Source: a virus. Taken from it: DNA of 36,327 bases. The translations under genes were made by a program, and so were the position numbers. Within the stretch, counting starts at the first letter, position 1. Each line of letters opens with the position of its first letter. The notes under the pieces are model-generated. The model saw only the letters and a program-made list of their open reading frames with translations, was not told the DNA's origin and searched no databases. Shown in pieces: positions 5,983 through 14,281 of this stretch. The stretch is from the IMG/VR virus record IMGVR_UViG_3300046412_000062, positions 1 through 36,327 of that record. One strand, 5' to 3'.

Positions 5983-7716
5983 ATGAGACGTTTAGTATTT
6001 GATATAGAGACCGACGGTTTAAAACCTAAGGTGATACACTGTATCGTCGCTATAGATATAGATACTAAGGAAGAGTACGTATACCGTAGTGATAGAGGAA
6101 ACTTAGATGACTTCAGAGATTTACTTAATAAGCCTTGTGAGCTCATTGGTCATAACATTATTGGTTACGACGTACCAATATGCGAAAGACTCATGGGAAT
6201 TGACTTCAAGAGTCATAAGATTACTGATACTCTTGTTATGTCTAGACTTGCTAACCCTAGTCGCCTTGGCGGACACAGTCTCAAAGTTCTAAGTTCAGGT
6301 GGAGATGAGGAGAAAACACATCATGAAGATTGGTCTATTATTTCTGATGATATGGTGGCGTATTGTGTACAGGACGTTAGAGCTAATGTTGGAGTGTACT
6401 GGAAGCTCCTCGACGAGCTTAAGGATTTTGACGACCAGAGCATTAGTCTTGAGCATCAAGTACAAACTATTGTACAGAGACAAGTAAGGACAGGATGGTT
6501 ACTCGACGTACCTAAATGCTATGACTTATTGGCAGAGCTTAAGGAACGTAAGATGTCACTGGAGGACGAAGTACACAAGAGATTCAAACCTAAGTTTAAA
6601 TTCATTAAGGTTGTTACACCTAAGGTCAAGAAGGACGGTACGTTCTCTAGCGTAGGTCTTAAGTTCCTAGGTGACCAATGGCTTAATGTTGCAGGTGAGT
6701 TCTCTAGACTAGACGTAGTACCTTTTAACCTAGGTTCACGACAACAAATCGGAGAGTATCTTAAAGACTTCGGATGGAAACCTAAGGCACTGACGCCTAC
6801 AGGTCAACCAGTAGTAGACGAGAAAGTACTGAAGGGAGTTAAGAACATTCCCGAGGCCCGATTGATTGCTTATTACCTTATGGTTCAAAAGCGTATTGCT
6901 CAGGTAGACAGTTGGTTAACAAGCCTAGACGAAGACACAGGACGTGTTCATGGTTATGTTAACCCTAACGGTGCAGTTACAGGACGCATGACACACAGTA
7001 GTCCTAACGTTGCTCAGGTTCCTGCAGTATACTCAGAGTACGGTAAGCAATGCCGTAGCTGTTGGATAGTCAAGGAAGGCTACAAGCTAGTCGGTTGTGA
7101 TGCTAGTGGCCTGGAGCTACGTATGTTAGCACACTACATGGATGATGATAAATATACATATGAGGTACTCAATGGAGACATACATACAGCAAACCAGAAT
7201 GCCGCAGGGCTCGATACACGAGACCAGGCAAAGACTTTCATCTATGCTTTCTTGTATGGAGCAGGAGATGCTGAGATTGGTTCAATCGTTGGAGGATCAG
7301 CCAAGGTCGGTGGACAGCTTAAGGCTAAGTTTCTATCGAACACACCTAGCCTTGAGAAACTACGACAGAACGTTGAGTTCGCTTCAAGAAGAGGCTATCT
7401 CAAAGGACTAGACGGTCGTAGAGTATACGTTAGAAGTGCTCACTCAGCGCTCAATACTTTACTACAGTCAGCAGGTGCAATAGTTATGAAAAAAGCCTTG
7501 ATTATTCTTGAAGAATATGCTACAATATGGGGGCTTGATTACGCTTTTGTAGGTAACATTCATGACGAGTTTCAAATAGAAGTCAAAGCGGAAGACGCAG
7601 ACAAGTTAGGTAACCTAGCGGAAGGCTCAATACAAGCCGCAGGTATACAACTAGGTTTACGTTGTGCGTTAGACGGTGAATACAAAGTCGGTGACAACTG
7701 GGCAGACACCCACTAA
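5983..7716 (+). CDS. Family A DNA polymerase with 3'-5' exonuclease (577 aa)
   Basis: The replicative polymerase. The start at ATG 5983 is 2 bp after the helicase stop, with GGAG at 5971. Exonuclease motifs are present: DIE (D7, E9), GYD (D63) and YCVQD (Y127, D131). Polymerase motif A is DASGLELR (D373), motif B RDQAKTFIY (413-421) and motif C HDE (527-529). The O-helix residue equivalent to E. coli Phe762/T7 Tyr526 is Tyr421, the form associated with virulent phages. The region 200-260 aligns in outline with T7's thumb segment holding the thioredoxin-binding loop but is shorter. At 577 aa it is about 130 residues shorter than T7 gp5, so processivity may use another route. Confidence 0.95.
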   Translation: MRRLVFDIETDGLKPKVIHCIVAIDIDTKEEYVYRSDRGNLDDFRDLLNKPCELIGHNIIGYDVPICERLMGIDFKSHKITDTLVMSRLANPSRLGGHSLKVLSSGGDEEKTHHEDWSIISDDMVAYCVQDVRANVGVYWKLLDELKDFDDQSISLEHQVQTIVQRQVRTGWLLDVPKCYDLLAELKERKMSLEDEVHKRFKPKFKFIKVVTPKVKKDGTFSSVGLKFLGDQWLNVAGEFSRLDVVPFNLGSRQQIGEYLKDFGWKPKALTPTGQPVVDEKVLKGVKNIPEARLIAYYLMVQKRIAQVDSWLTSLDEDTGRVHGYVNPNGAVTGRMTHSSPNVAQVPAVYSEYGKQCRSCWIVKEGYKLVGCDASGLELRMLAHYMDDDKYTYEVLNGDIHTANQNAAGLDTRDQAKTFIYAFLYGAGDAEIGSIVGGSAKVGGQLKAKFLSNTPSLEKLRQNVEFASRRGYLKGLDGRRVYVRSAHSALNTLLQSAGAIVMKKALIILEEYATIWGLDYAFVGNIHDEFQIEVKAEDADKLGNLAEGSIQAAGIQLGLRCALDGEYKVGDNWADTH

Positions 7717-7726
7717 GAGGATAACA

Positions 7727-8599
7727 ATGAAGACTATAGATACGTTAGTTAAGGACATATACAGTCTTATGGAGACTAAGGAAATCCCAGAGGGTGTCGA
7801 TGCAGACCAAGCCATTGATGACTTTGGAGAAAACATTAAACAGTTAATGAAGAAGGAGTTCAGTAATTACAAACGAGACAAGCGAACACTACGTCTATCT
7901 AACGTAGGTAGGGACGACAGGTACTTATGGAATCTACACCAAGGCAAGGAACAAGAGAAGATAGAACCACATACTTACATTAAGTTTATGTACGGACATC
8001 TAATCGAGGAGATGTTACTATGTCTCACTAAGCTATCGGGACATACGGTTACCAACGAACAGAAACAATGTGAAGTCGAAGGTATCCGAGGTAGTATGGA
8101 CTGTAGTATTGACGGTATAGTTACTGATGTTAAGTCAGCCAGTACCTTTGCCTTTAAGAAGTTCAAGGAAGGAACGTTAGCTAAGGATGATCCATTCGGT
8201 TACATAGCTCAGATTAAAGCCTACGCTTACTCAGAAGGAGAGACTAAGTACGGTTGGTTAACGATGGATAAACAGAACGGACACCTTACGTACCTTAAGT
8301 ACGACGAGGAAGACTTCAGCCATCCAATGTACGAATACATTAACTGGTCAATCACTGACCGTATCAAGAGTATCAAGAAGACTGTAGAGTCTCCTACTGC
8401 TCCTGAGTTCTGCGCTGAGTACGTACCCGACGGTAAGTCAGGTAACCTTAAGTTAGCAACCAAGTGTTCTTACTGCCCTTACAAGAAGGATTGTCATAAG
8501 GACTTACGAACATTCATTTATAGTTCAGGGCCACGTTACCTAGTTAAGGTAGTCAATGAACCTAAAGTACCGGAGGTAGGTTCTAATGGCAACTTCTAG
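7727..8599 (+). CDS. PD-(D/E)XK nuclease, RecB/Cas4-like exonuclease (290 aa)
   Basis: Probably the recombination or host-DNA-degrading exonuclease that stands in for T7 gp6. I chose ATG 7727, preceded by AAGAGG (7715-7720). Visible motifs are GHLIEE (H91, E94, E95), GSMDCSIDG followed by DVKS (D125, D129, D134, K136; the PD-(D/E)XK core) and a helical Q162 in YIAQIKAYAY. A C-terminal CSYCPYKKDC cluster (C247, C250, C256) resembles the metal or Fe-S site of Cas4/AddB-type nucleases. It is encoded between polymerase and endonuclease I, as expected for DNA metabolism. The exact activity is inference from family. Confidence 0.85.
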   Translation: MKTIDTLVKDIYSLMETKEIPEGVDADQAIDDFGENIKQLMKKEFSNYKRDKRTLRLSNVGRDDRYLWNLHQGKEQEKIEPHTYIKFMYGHLIEEMLLCLTKLSGHTVTNEQKQCEVEGIRGSMDCSIDGIVTDVKSASTFAFKKFKEGTLAKDDPFGYIAQIKAYAYSEGETKYGWLTMDKQNGHLTYLKYDEEDFSHPMYEYINWSITDRIKSIKKTVESPTAPEFCAEYVPDGKSGNLKLATKCSYCPYKKDCHKDLRTFIYSSGPRYLVKVVNEPKVPEVGSNGNF

Positions 8600-8987
8600 T
8601 AAAAACAAGAACACTAAGTATCGTAGCGGACTTGAGGAACGCTTTGACAAGGAGACTAAACATAAGTTAGCCTTTGAGCCCTACAAGCTACCCTACGTAG
8701 TCAATAGGCACTATATACCTGACTTTGTGTATAATCGTAATGACAACCATGAGGTCCTTGTGGAATGCAAGGGCTTCTTCAGGGTTGGAGACACACAAAA
8801 GTATAAATCAATTAGAGATTGTCTAACAAAGAAACAAGAGTTAGTCTTTTTATTCTCTAATGCCACTAAGAAATTACGTAAGGGTTCCAAGATGACACTA
8901 GGACAGTGGTGTGATAAGGAAGGCTTTAAGCATTACACTATGGACACCTTGGATGAGCTAAAGGATTACCTGGGGATTAACAAATGA
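8586..8987 (+). CDS. Endonuclease I, Holliday-junction resolvase (T7 gp3-like, 133 aa)
   Basis: Cuts branched DNA before packaging and, in T7, helps degrade host DNA. The start overlaps the exonuclease end by 14 bp after a GGAGGT site. It aligns with T7 endonuclease I: YRSGLEERF (E17), YIPDF (D46) and VECKG (E60, K62) give the complete catalytic set, followed by the LVFLFSNATKKLRKGSK and WCDKEGFKHY regions typical of the family. The length of 133 aa is near the usual 149. It forms a domain-swapped dimer in T7. Confidence 0.92.
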   Translation: MATSSKNKNTKYRSGLEERFDKETKHKLAFEPYKLPYVVNRHYIPDFVYNRNDNHEVLVECKGFFRVGDTQKYKSIRDCLTKKQELVFLFSNATKKLRKGSKMTLGQWCDKEGFKHYTMDTLDELKDYLGINK

Positions 8988-9145
8988 GTAACACATATCA
9001 CGAATTGATAAACAAAATGCTGTATTCTCTTGACAACTACGAGATGCTAGAGATACTAGAGATTACAGCAGAGGAATTAGCGGACCGCTTTGAAGATAAA
9101 ATCATGGCAAACTTTGACAAGCTAGAGGAGTACTTAGAAAAATGA
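8984..9145 (+). CDS. Small helical protein of unknown function (53 aa)
   Basis: ATGA overlaps with the genes on both sides (8984-8987 and 9142-9145) support translation. The sequence is acidic and predicted helical (Glu/Leu heptad-like, EMLEILEITAEELADRFED). It has a faint resemblance to the N-terminal part of the 2065/3451 paralogues (a helix, then a short loop, then an acidic helix), too weak to claim homology. Confidence 0.55.
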   Translation: MSNTYHELINKMLYSLDNYEMLEILEITAEELADRFEDKIMANFDKLEEYLEK

Positions 9146-9306
9146 TTGAACGTATATTGACAACACGAGTAGCAAATGGCTATGTCATCCAGATTAAATG
9201 CGTAGGTATTAGCACAGAGACAACGTTTGTTTGCATGGCTGCACCTGAGGGACTAGGTAAGTTCATTGAGCAGTCTGTAGAGAAAGTCTTGGAAGATAAA
9301 TTATGA
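9142..9306 (+). CDS. Small protein of unknown function (54 aa)
   Basis: Fixed by ATGA overlaps at both ends (9142-9145, 9303-9306). It has a beta-hairpin-like first half (TTRVANGYVIQIKCVGI) and a C-terminal charged helix. No known motif. It belongs to the block of four small overlapping ORFs between endonuclease I and NrdA. Confidence 0.55.
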   Translation: MIERILTTRVANGYVIQIKCVGISTETTFVCMAAPEGLGKFIEQSVEKVLEDKL

Positions 9307-9530
9307 ACAATGACGTAGTTAACGCAATAAACGTCTATTACAAAGAGGTAGGCCTGGCCGAATACTACGCTGATAGGGCTGACGAGTCTGAAGGACACGC
9401 AGGAATGTACGAACATTTAGCCGCACAGCACTTTCATACTGCAATAGAGACTAAGGATTACATACTGATGCGCTTTAAGGAAGACTTAGAGGAAGCACCA
9501 GGGAATATCAAGGAGCTATATAATGACTAA
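9303..9530 (+). CDS. Small helical protein of unknown function (75 aa)
   Basis: Coupled by ATGA to the gene before. Helical throughout, with His-rich middle (HAGMYEHLAAQHFHTA) and acidic overall. Overlaps the DUF3310-like gene by 8 bp. I do not recognise it. Confidence 0.6.
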   Translation: MNNDVVNAINVYYKEVGLAEYYADRADESEGHAGMYEHLAAQHFHTAIETKDYILMRFKEDLEEAPGNIKELYND

Positions 9531-9813
9531 CGATGACTGGAAGAAAGAATTTGAAAAATACAAAGCGCTTATGGAAGCGAAGGAACAGCTTGAGAGTTAC
9601 TACGAAGAGCAAGAAGCAGACGAGACCCCTATACACTATGACCACGCCATACAGCCTTGGGACTACATGAAGTCATTGTTCTCCGAGGAAGAGTTTGAGG
9701 CTTATCTAGTAGGTAATGTCATTAAGTATGTATCACGTTATCGAGACAAGGGTGGCGTTAGGGACATTGAGAAAGCTCAGACATACATTAAGAAATTATT
9801 GTCAGTATTATAA
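9523..9813 (+). CDS. DUF3310-like phage nucleotide kinase-type protein (96 aa)
   Basis: Start at ATG 9523 with AAGGAG (9510-9515). The second half carries the DUF3310 signature: HYDHAIQPWDYM, then YLVGNVIKYVSRYRDKGGVRDIEKAQTYIKKLL. This family is widespread in phages; some members are annotated as nucleotide kinases (T7 gp1.7-like) and others are functionally untested. The N-terminal 40 residues form a charged coiled helix. Its place directly before NrdA fits a role in nucleotide metabolism. Confidence 0.8.
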   Translation: MTNDDWKKEFEKYKALMEAKEQLESYYEEQEADETPIHYDHAIQPWDYMKSLFSEEEFEAYLVGNVIKYVSRYRDKGGVRDIEKAQTYIKKLLSVL

Positions 9814-9828
9814 TAAGAGGAAACAGAC

Positions 9829-11592
9829 ATGACGTACACGTATGGTATTAAAGTAGACTTAAACAGAGATGACCTTCTGACACCACAGGCAAGCAAGTTA
9901 GTACGTCAGTTCTATATGCATGACGAGGAGCAATCACCACAACATGCGTACGCTAGGGCGGCTGTAGCTTACTCAGCAGGAGATACAAAGTTAGCACAAC
10001 GTATTTATGATTATGTTAGCCAGGGGTGGATGATGTTCTCCAGTCCAATCCTAAGCAACGCTCCTAAGCCTAATGAGAAGCACAAGGCCTTACCTATTAG
10101 TTGCTTCCTAAGTTACGTCCCAGACACTGTAGAGGGCCTTGTAGATCATCATGCAGAGACAGCCTGGCTATCAGTCAAAGGTGGTGGCGTAGGTGGCCAT
10201 TGGTCAACTGTACGAGGTATCACAGATAAGTCAGTAGGTGTCATGCCGATGCTTAAGGTTACTGATGCACAGATGACAGCCTACAAGCAAGGTAAGACAC
10301 GTAAGGGTAGCTATGCGGCTTACCTAGACGTTGACCATCCGGACATCATGGAGTTTATTAACTTCAAGGTACCTACAGGTGGCGATGTGAACCGCAAGTG
10401 TTTCAACTTGTTCAACGCAGTTAACCTAACGGATGACTTCATGCAACGAGTAGTAGCAGGAGACTCTTGGGAACTACGTTGTCCTGAGACACGTAAGATT
10501 ATAGATAAGGTAGACGCACGTAACCTATGGCAGAGAATACTAGAGGCTCGCTTTAGAACTGGTTCTCCTTACTTAAACTTTATTGACACAGCGAACAAGG
10601 CTTTACCAGAGTATCAAAAGGACCTAGGCTTACGTATCAATGGTAGTAACTTATGTAACGAGATACATCTAGCTACTAACGAAGAACGTTCAGCAGTCTG
10701 TTGTCTATCTTCAGTCAACCTAGAGAAGTTTGATGACTGGAAGGACACCACAATGGTTGCTGACTTAACAACATTCTTAGATAATGTACTACAGGAGTTT
10801 ATAGATAATGCCCCAGAGGAGCTTTCTAAAGCACGTAACTCGGCTACTCGTGAACGTAGCATTGGCATTGGCGCTATGGGCTTTCACGGTTACCTACAGT
10901 CTAAAGGTATTGCGTGGGAATCTTGGCAAGCTACGTCAGCGAATAACGTTATGTTTAAAACTATCAAAGCGCAAGCTGAAGCACAGACTAAAGTACTCGC
11001 TGAAGAACGTGGGGAATGTCCTGATGCGCACAGCTATGGCGTTCGAAACGCTCATTTACTTGCTATTGCTCCTAACGCTAATAGTAGCATTATTTGTAAC
11101 TGTACTGCTTCCATTGAGCCACTAAAGGCTAACATATATACACACAGAACACGAGCAGGTGCTGATGTAGTCAAGAATAAATACTTAGAGAAAACACTTG
11201 ACTTATACGCAGAGAACACTGAGGAAGTATGGAAGTCAATCATGAGTAATGAAGGCAGCGTACAGCACCTAGACTTCCTGAGCGACCATGACAAAGAAGT
11301 CTTTAAGACTAGCTTTGAGTTAGACCAGATGTGGGTCGTAGAACATTCAGCCAAGAGACAGCCTTATGTATGCCAAGGACAGAGTGTCAACTTATTCTTC
11401 CCTAGTGGTTCAGATAAGACATACATTAATCAGGTCCATCTTAAGGCATGGAAGGAAGGACTCAAGGGTCTGTATTACCTTAGAACGACAGCAGGCTTGA
11501 CTGCGGATAAGGTAGGAATCAAAATTGAACGTAATGCACTGAAGGACTTCCAAGCAGACGAAGACGATGAATGCATTAGTTGCCAAGGTTAA
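9829..11592 (+). CDS. nrdA: Ribonucleotide reductase, class I large subunit (587 aa)
   Basis: Reduces ribonucleoside diphosphates to deoxyribonucleotides together with NrdB (13132-14079). ATG 9829 is preceded by AAGAGG. Catalytic residues are visible: C92 in PISCFLS and C291 in AVCCLSSVNL (the redox pair), and N274, C276 and E278 in GSNLCNEIH (thiyl radical site). A YY pair in GLYYLRT carries the radical path, and the C-terminal CISC pair (CISCQG) is re-reduced by glutaredoxin. The protein begins straight at the catalytic barrel and lacks the ~90-residue ATP-cone of E. coli NrdA (761 aa), so feedback inhibition by dATP through that domain is not expected. Confidence 0.95.
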   Translation: MTYTYGIKVDLNRDDLLTPQASKLVRQFYMHDEEQSPQHAYARAAVAYSAGDTKLAQRIYDYVSQGWMMFSSPILSNAPKPNEKHKALPISCFLSYVPDTVEGLVDHHAETAWLSVKGGGVGGHWSTVRGITDKSVGVMPMLKVTDAQMTAYKQGKTRKGSYAAYLDVDHPDIMEFINFKVPTGGDVNRKCFNLFNAVNLTDDFMQRVVAGDSWELRCPETRKIIDKVDARNLWQRILEARFRTGSPYLNFIDTANKALPEYQKDLGLRINGSNLCNEIHLATNEERSAVCCLSSVNLEKFDDWKDTTMVADLTTFLDNVLQEFIDNAPEELSKARNSATRERSIGIGAMGFHGYLQSKGIAWESWQATSANNVMFKTIKAQAEAQTKVLAEERGECPDAHSYGVRNAHLLAIAPNANSSIICNCTASIEPLKANIYTHRTRAGADVVKNKYLEKTLDLYAENTEEVWKSIMSNEGSVQHLDFLSDHDKEVFKTSFELDQMWVVEHSAKRQPYVCQGQSVNLFFPSGSDKTYINQVHLKAWKEGLKGLYYLRTTAGLTADKVGIKIERNALKDFQADEDDECISCQG

Positions 11593-11603
11593 TAGGAGAT
11601 ATT

Positions 11604-11846
11604 ATGTACGAAGTTTATGGAACTAAGGGATGTGGTTTTTGTATTCAAGCCACTAAGGTGTTAGATAGATTAGACGCAGACTACACTTATACAGACTTAA
11701 GTGTACTCACAGACCACGACAAGGCTCGCCTACAGGAGATAGCAGGCAAAACCTTTAGGACTGTACCTCAGATATTTAAGATTGAAGGTAACGTTATGAA
11801 GCACATTGGTGGGTACACAGAGTTAATGGAGAGTTTAAATGATTGA
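11604..11846 (+). CDS. Glutaredoxin (80 aa)
   Basis: Reduces the C-terminal cysteine pair of NrdA. I use ATG 11604 behind TAGGAGAT (11593-11600); the frame is open further upstream into NrdA without a start signal. A thioredoxin-fold domain with active site CGFC (C10-C13) and the cis-Pro TVP loop in FRTVPQIF, followed by GGYTELME, which is typical of glutaredoxins. The length is normal. It lies 11 bp after nrdA and overlaps the MazG-like gene by 8 bp, so it is co-translated with its presumed partner. Confidence 0.93.
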   Translation: MYEVYGTKGCGFCIQATKVLDRLDADYTYTDLSVLTDHDKARLQEIAGKTFRTVPQIFKIEGNVMKHIGGYTELMESLND

Positions 11847-12135
11847 TAACTTAATAGACAAGACAATAGAATGGCATTATGCACGTAACCTTATCAATGG
11901 TTCTACTGACAAGGACCAACACTTTAAACTCATTGAGGAGATGTTGGAGCTACAGAAGTCCATCATTACGGGTAGGGACATTAAGGATGACGTAGGTGAT
12001 ATTATGGTTGTCCTTATCAACATGGCGGAACGTAACGGTACGTCCCTAGAGGAATGTCTAGCTGTAGCTTATGATGACATTAAAGATAGAACAGGTAAGA
12101 TGGTCGATGGTATATTCGTTAAGGATGCTGCATGA
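11839..12135 (+). CDS. MazG-like nucleotide pyrophosphohydrolase (98 aa)
   Basis: All-alpha NTP-PPase fold. The metal-binding signature is visible as EEMLE (E33, E34, E37) and DDVGD (D50, D51, D54), with the following VVLINMAERNG helix. The C-terminus KDRTGKMVDGIFVKD is characteristic of phage MazG-like proteins. Possible roles are removing dUTP or other non-canonical nucleotides before DNA synthesis, or lowering (p)ppGpp as proposed for cyanophage MazG. Its place between glutaredoxin and ThyX favours the nucleotide-pool role. Overlaps thyX by 4 bp. Confidence 0.85.
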   Translation: MIDNLIDKTIEWHYARNLINGSTDKDQHFKLIEEMLELQKSIITGRDIKDDVGDIMVVLINMAERNGTSLEECLAVAYDDIKDRTGKMVDGIFVKDAA

Positions 12136-12800
12136 ACGTAGAATTAGTAGATAGCTCTGGAGGCGACCTTAGTGTCGTCAACAGCGCCAGAGTTAGCTTT
12201 AGTGTCGAGAAGGATATACTTGATAGTAAAGATGAGAAACTTATTAAGTACCTAGCGAAGCATAGACACGACACACCGTTTAGACATAATTTTGTTCAAC
12301 TCAAATGTAAGGTTCCATTGTTCCTCGCTAGACAGCTTATGAAGCATCAGGCAGGTCTTACGTGGAACGAGGAGTCTAGACGTTATATAGACCATGCCCC
12401 AGAGTTCTACGTGCCTAGAGAGTGGCGAGCAAGACCTGAGAAGTCCATTAAACAAGGTAGCCAAGGTGTCGTAGGTGAGTTCAAGAGATACAAGGATATA
12501 GCAGGAGTGTCCGCAGACACAGCCCATGACCACTATACAGTCTTTATTGATACATCATTACAGTTATACCAAGAGATGCTAGATAATAACGTAGCGCCTG
12601 AGATGGCACGTATGGTGTTACCACAGAGCATGTACGTTAACTTTATATGGTCAGGTAACCTATTGGCATTCCACCATGTATACAGTCTACGTAGTGGCGA
12701 GGGTGCACAGGAAGAAGCTAAGGAGTTCGCAGAGATGTTAAAGGAAGCCATTGAGCCTGCGTTCCCTGTGTCTTGGAAAGCCTTAGAGGCTAGGTCGTGA
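12132..12800 (+). CDS. thyX: Flavin-dependent thymidylate synthase ThyX (222 aa)
   Basis: Makes dTMP from dUMP with methylene-tetrahydrofolate and FAD/NADPH. The start is an ATGA overlap (12132). Typical segments are HRHDTPFRHNF (44-54), FLARQLMKHQAGLTWNEESRRYID (in outline, 64-87) and a C-terminal SLRSGEGAQEEAKEF region that in the family binds dUMP. The signature RHRx7S appears as KHQ (71-73) with eight residues before S82, a variant I recall from other phage ThyX proteins. The Arg and Ser near the active site (R84, S82) remain. The phage therefore does not depend on host ThyA. Confidence 0.92.
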   Translation: MNVELVDSSGGDLSVVNSARVSFSVEKDILDSKDEKLIKYLAKHRHDTPFRHNFVQLKCKVPLFLARQLMKHQAGLTWNEESRRYIDHAPEFYVPREWRARPEKSIKQGSQGVVGEFKRYKDIAGVSADTAHDHYTVFIDTSLQLYQEMLDNNVAPEMARMVLPQSMYVNFIWSGNLLAFHHVYSLRSGEGAQEEAKEFAEMLKEAIEPAFPVSWKALEARS

Positions 12801-13135
12801 CCAAGAGAGTGTCCGAGATGACTGAGGAGGAACTGAAGCATCACAGGGCATTACAGAGAGCTAGGAGACTTAAGAAACAAATAGCTATCCATGAAATATA
12901 TAACTATACGTGTCAAGTCTGCGGTCTCAAGGAAGAGACCTTTGGCTTCTTTGAGTTCCATCATGTAGACCCTACAACTAAACATAGAGAAATCGGAAGT
13001 ATGCTTAACTCAGCGTCCCTTGAGACAATCAAGAAGGAGTTAGTTAAGTGCTTAATGTTATGCCCTAACTGCCATAAGAAAGAGCACCTAAAGGTAGGCA
13101 TGACGACCACAGAAATCAGGAGAAACAAACAATGA
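12797..13135 (+). CDS. HNH endonuclease (112 aa)
   Basis: GTG 12797 overlaps the thyX stop as GTGA, with a GAGG (12786-12789) upstream; ATG 12818 would remove seven residues. A basic N-terminal helix (residues 10-30) is followed by a zinc-supported HNH fold: CQVC (C39, C42), FEFHHVDP (H55, H56), LCPNCHKKEHL (C89, C92, H93, H97). Standalone HNH enzymes next to nrd and thymidylate-synthase genes are commonly homing endonucleases. The overlap with both neighbours means it is read as part of the operon and does not interrupt a gene. Confidence 0.88.
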   Translation: MTKRVSEMTEEELKHHRALQRARRLKKQIAIHEIYNYTCQVCGLKEETFGFFEFHHVDPTTKHREIGSMLNSASLETIKKELVKCLMLCPNCHKKEHLKVGMTTTEIRRNKQ

Positions 13136-14079
13136 GTTTATTACAAGAGAACATAGCGTTTAAACCTTTCGCTTACCCTTGGGCTATGGAGTACGCTGTA
13201 AAGCACGAGGAGATACACTGGGGAGAACACGAGGCAAAGCTACAGGATGACGTGACGCAGTGGCAGACGAAGCTCACGGCACAGGAGAAGGACCACATTA
13301 CACAGATACTACGGTTATTCACACAGTCTGACGTAGCCGTAGGTCGTAACTACTTAGAGCATTATATACCTAAGTTTAAAAACAATGAGATACGTGCGAT
13401 GCTAACGAGCTTTGCTAATCGTGAGTTTGTCCATCAGCGTAGCTATGCGTTACTTAACGATACGTTAGGCTTACCTGAGGAAGAGTTCACTGCATTCACA
13501 GCCGTAGACGAGATGAAGGATAAGCTAGAGTTCATGGCTAACATAGATACCTCAAGCTACGCAGGGTTAGCTCAGGCTGTAGCTCGTAGCGCTATCAATG
13601 AGGGCATGAGTCTCTTCAGTGCATTCGTTATGTTAATTAATTACAGTCGCTTTGGTAAGATGCGAGGAATGTCTGAGATTGTTCAGTGGTCTATTCGTGA
13701 TGAGTCTATGCACTGCGAAGGTATGACTAAGTTATTCCGAGAGTTCTGTAATGAACACCCACGGATTGTCAATGATGAATTTAAACAACAGATATACGGA
13801 ATGGTACGTGAGGCTGTGTCCTTAGAGGACGCTGTGATTGACATAGCATATAACAATAATGATATTGAAGGATTGACTAAGGAAGAAGTCAAGCAGTACA
13901 TTAGGTTTATTGCGGATAGACGTTTGATTCAGTTAGGTCTTAAGGGTAACTATGGTGTCAAGGAGAACCCGTTGCCTTGGTTAGAGCCTCTGATTAACAC
14001 AGCAAGCCACGATAACTTCTTTGAGACAACAGTTACTGAGTACAATTCTAATGGCCTTAGTGGCGACTGGGGGTGGTAA
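13132..14079 (+). CDS. nrdB: Ribonucleotide reductase, class I small subunit (315 aa)
   Basis: Ferritin-like subunit that holds the tyrosyl radical for NrdA. Starts at an ATGA overlap (13132) behind AGGAG. The di-iron ligands are complete: D67, E98 and H101 (NREFVHQ), E157 (INEGMS), E191 and H194 (RDESMH). The radical Tyr is Y105, four residues after H101 exactly as Y122 follows H118 in E. coli NrdB. This marks a class Ia/Ib-type tyrosyl-radical enzyme. The C-terminus (SNGLSGDWGW) would dock on NrdA. An HNH gene and thyX separate it from nrdA, so the order differs from the usual nrdA-nrdB adjacency. Confidence 0.95.
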   Translation: MSLLQENIAFKPFAYPWAMEYAVKHEEIHWGEHEAKLQDDVTQWQTKLTAQEKDHITQILRLFTQSDVAVGRNYLEHYIPKFKNNEIRAMLTSFANREFVHQRSYALLNDTLGLPEEEFTAFTAVDEMKDKLEFMANIDTSSYAGLAQAVARSAINEGMSLFSAFVMLINYSRFGKMRGMSEIVQWSIRDESMHCEGMTKLFREFCNEHPRIVNDEFKQQIYGMVREAVSLEDAVIDIAYNNNDIEGLTKEEVKQYIRFIADRRLIQLGLKGNYGVKENPLPWLEPLINTASHDNFFETTVTEYNSNGLSGDWGW

Positions 14080-14080
14080 T

Positions 14081-14281
14081 ATGGACTTCTCTATAACACT
14101 ATACAATGGGTTTAACATAGGGTTAGAACGTAAAGTCAATAGCCCTACGTGGCTACAGTTACCCGATGGGTTCGACATATTCTTCTTTAGTGGGATACAG
14201 GTTAACTTAGGTTTCGTTAGGATTAGCTTAGGTAGGTTTAAAGACGCTGAGGAGTTCGCAGAGGAACTAGGGGACCCATAG
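14081..14281 (+). CDS. Small conserved phage protein of unknown function (66 aa)
   Basis: ATG 14081 is one base after the nrdB stop, after a GGGGGTGG stretch that may serve as ribosome-binding site. The sequence MDFSITLYNGFNIGLERK and a hydrophobic beta segment (FDIFFFSGIQVNLGFVRISLG) resemble small proteins at the end of early regions in other T7-like phages; no function known to me. Its stop codon lies in the loop of the convergent terminator. Confidence 0.7.
   Translation: MDFSITLYNGFNIGLERKVNSPTWLQLPDGFDIFFFSGIQVNLGFVRISLGRFKDAEEFAEELGDP

Noticed and set aside
5958-6146. Minus-strand frame over the helicase/polymerase junction
   Set aside because: Lies opposite strongly supported genes, with no own start signals.
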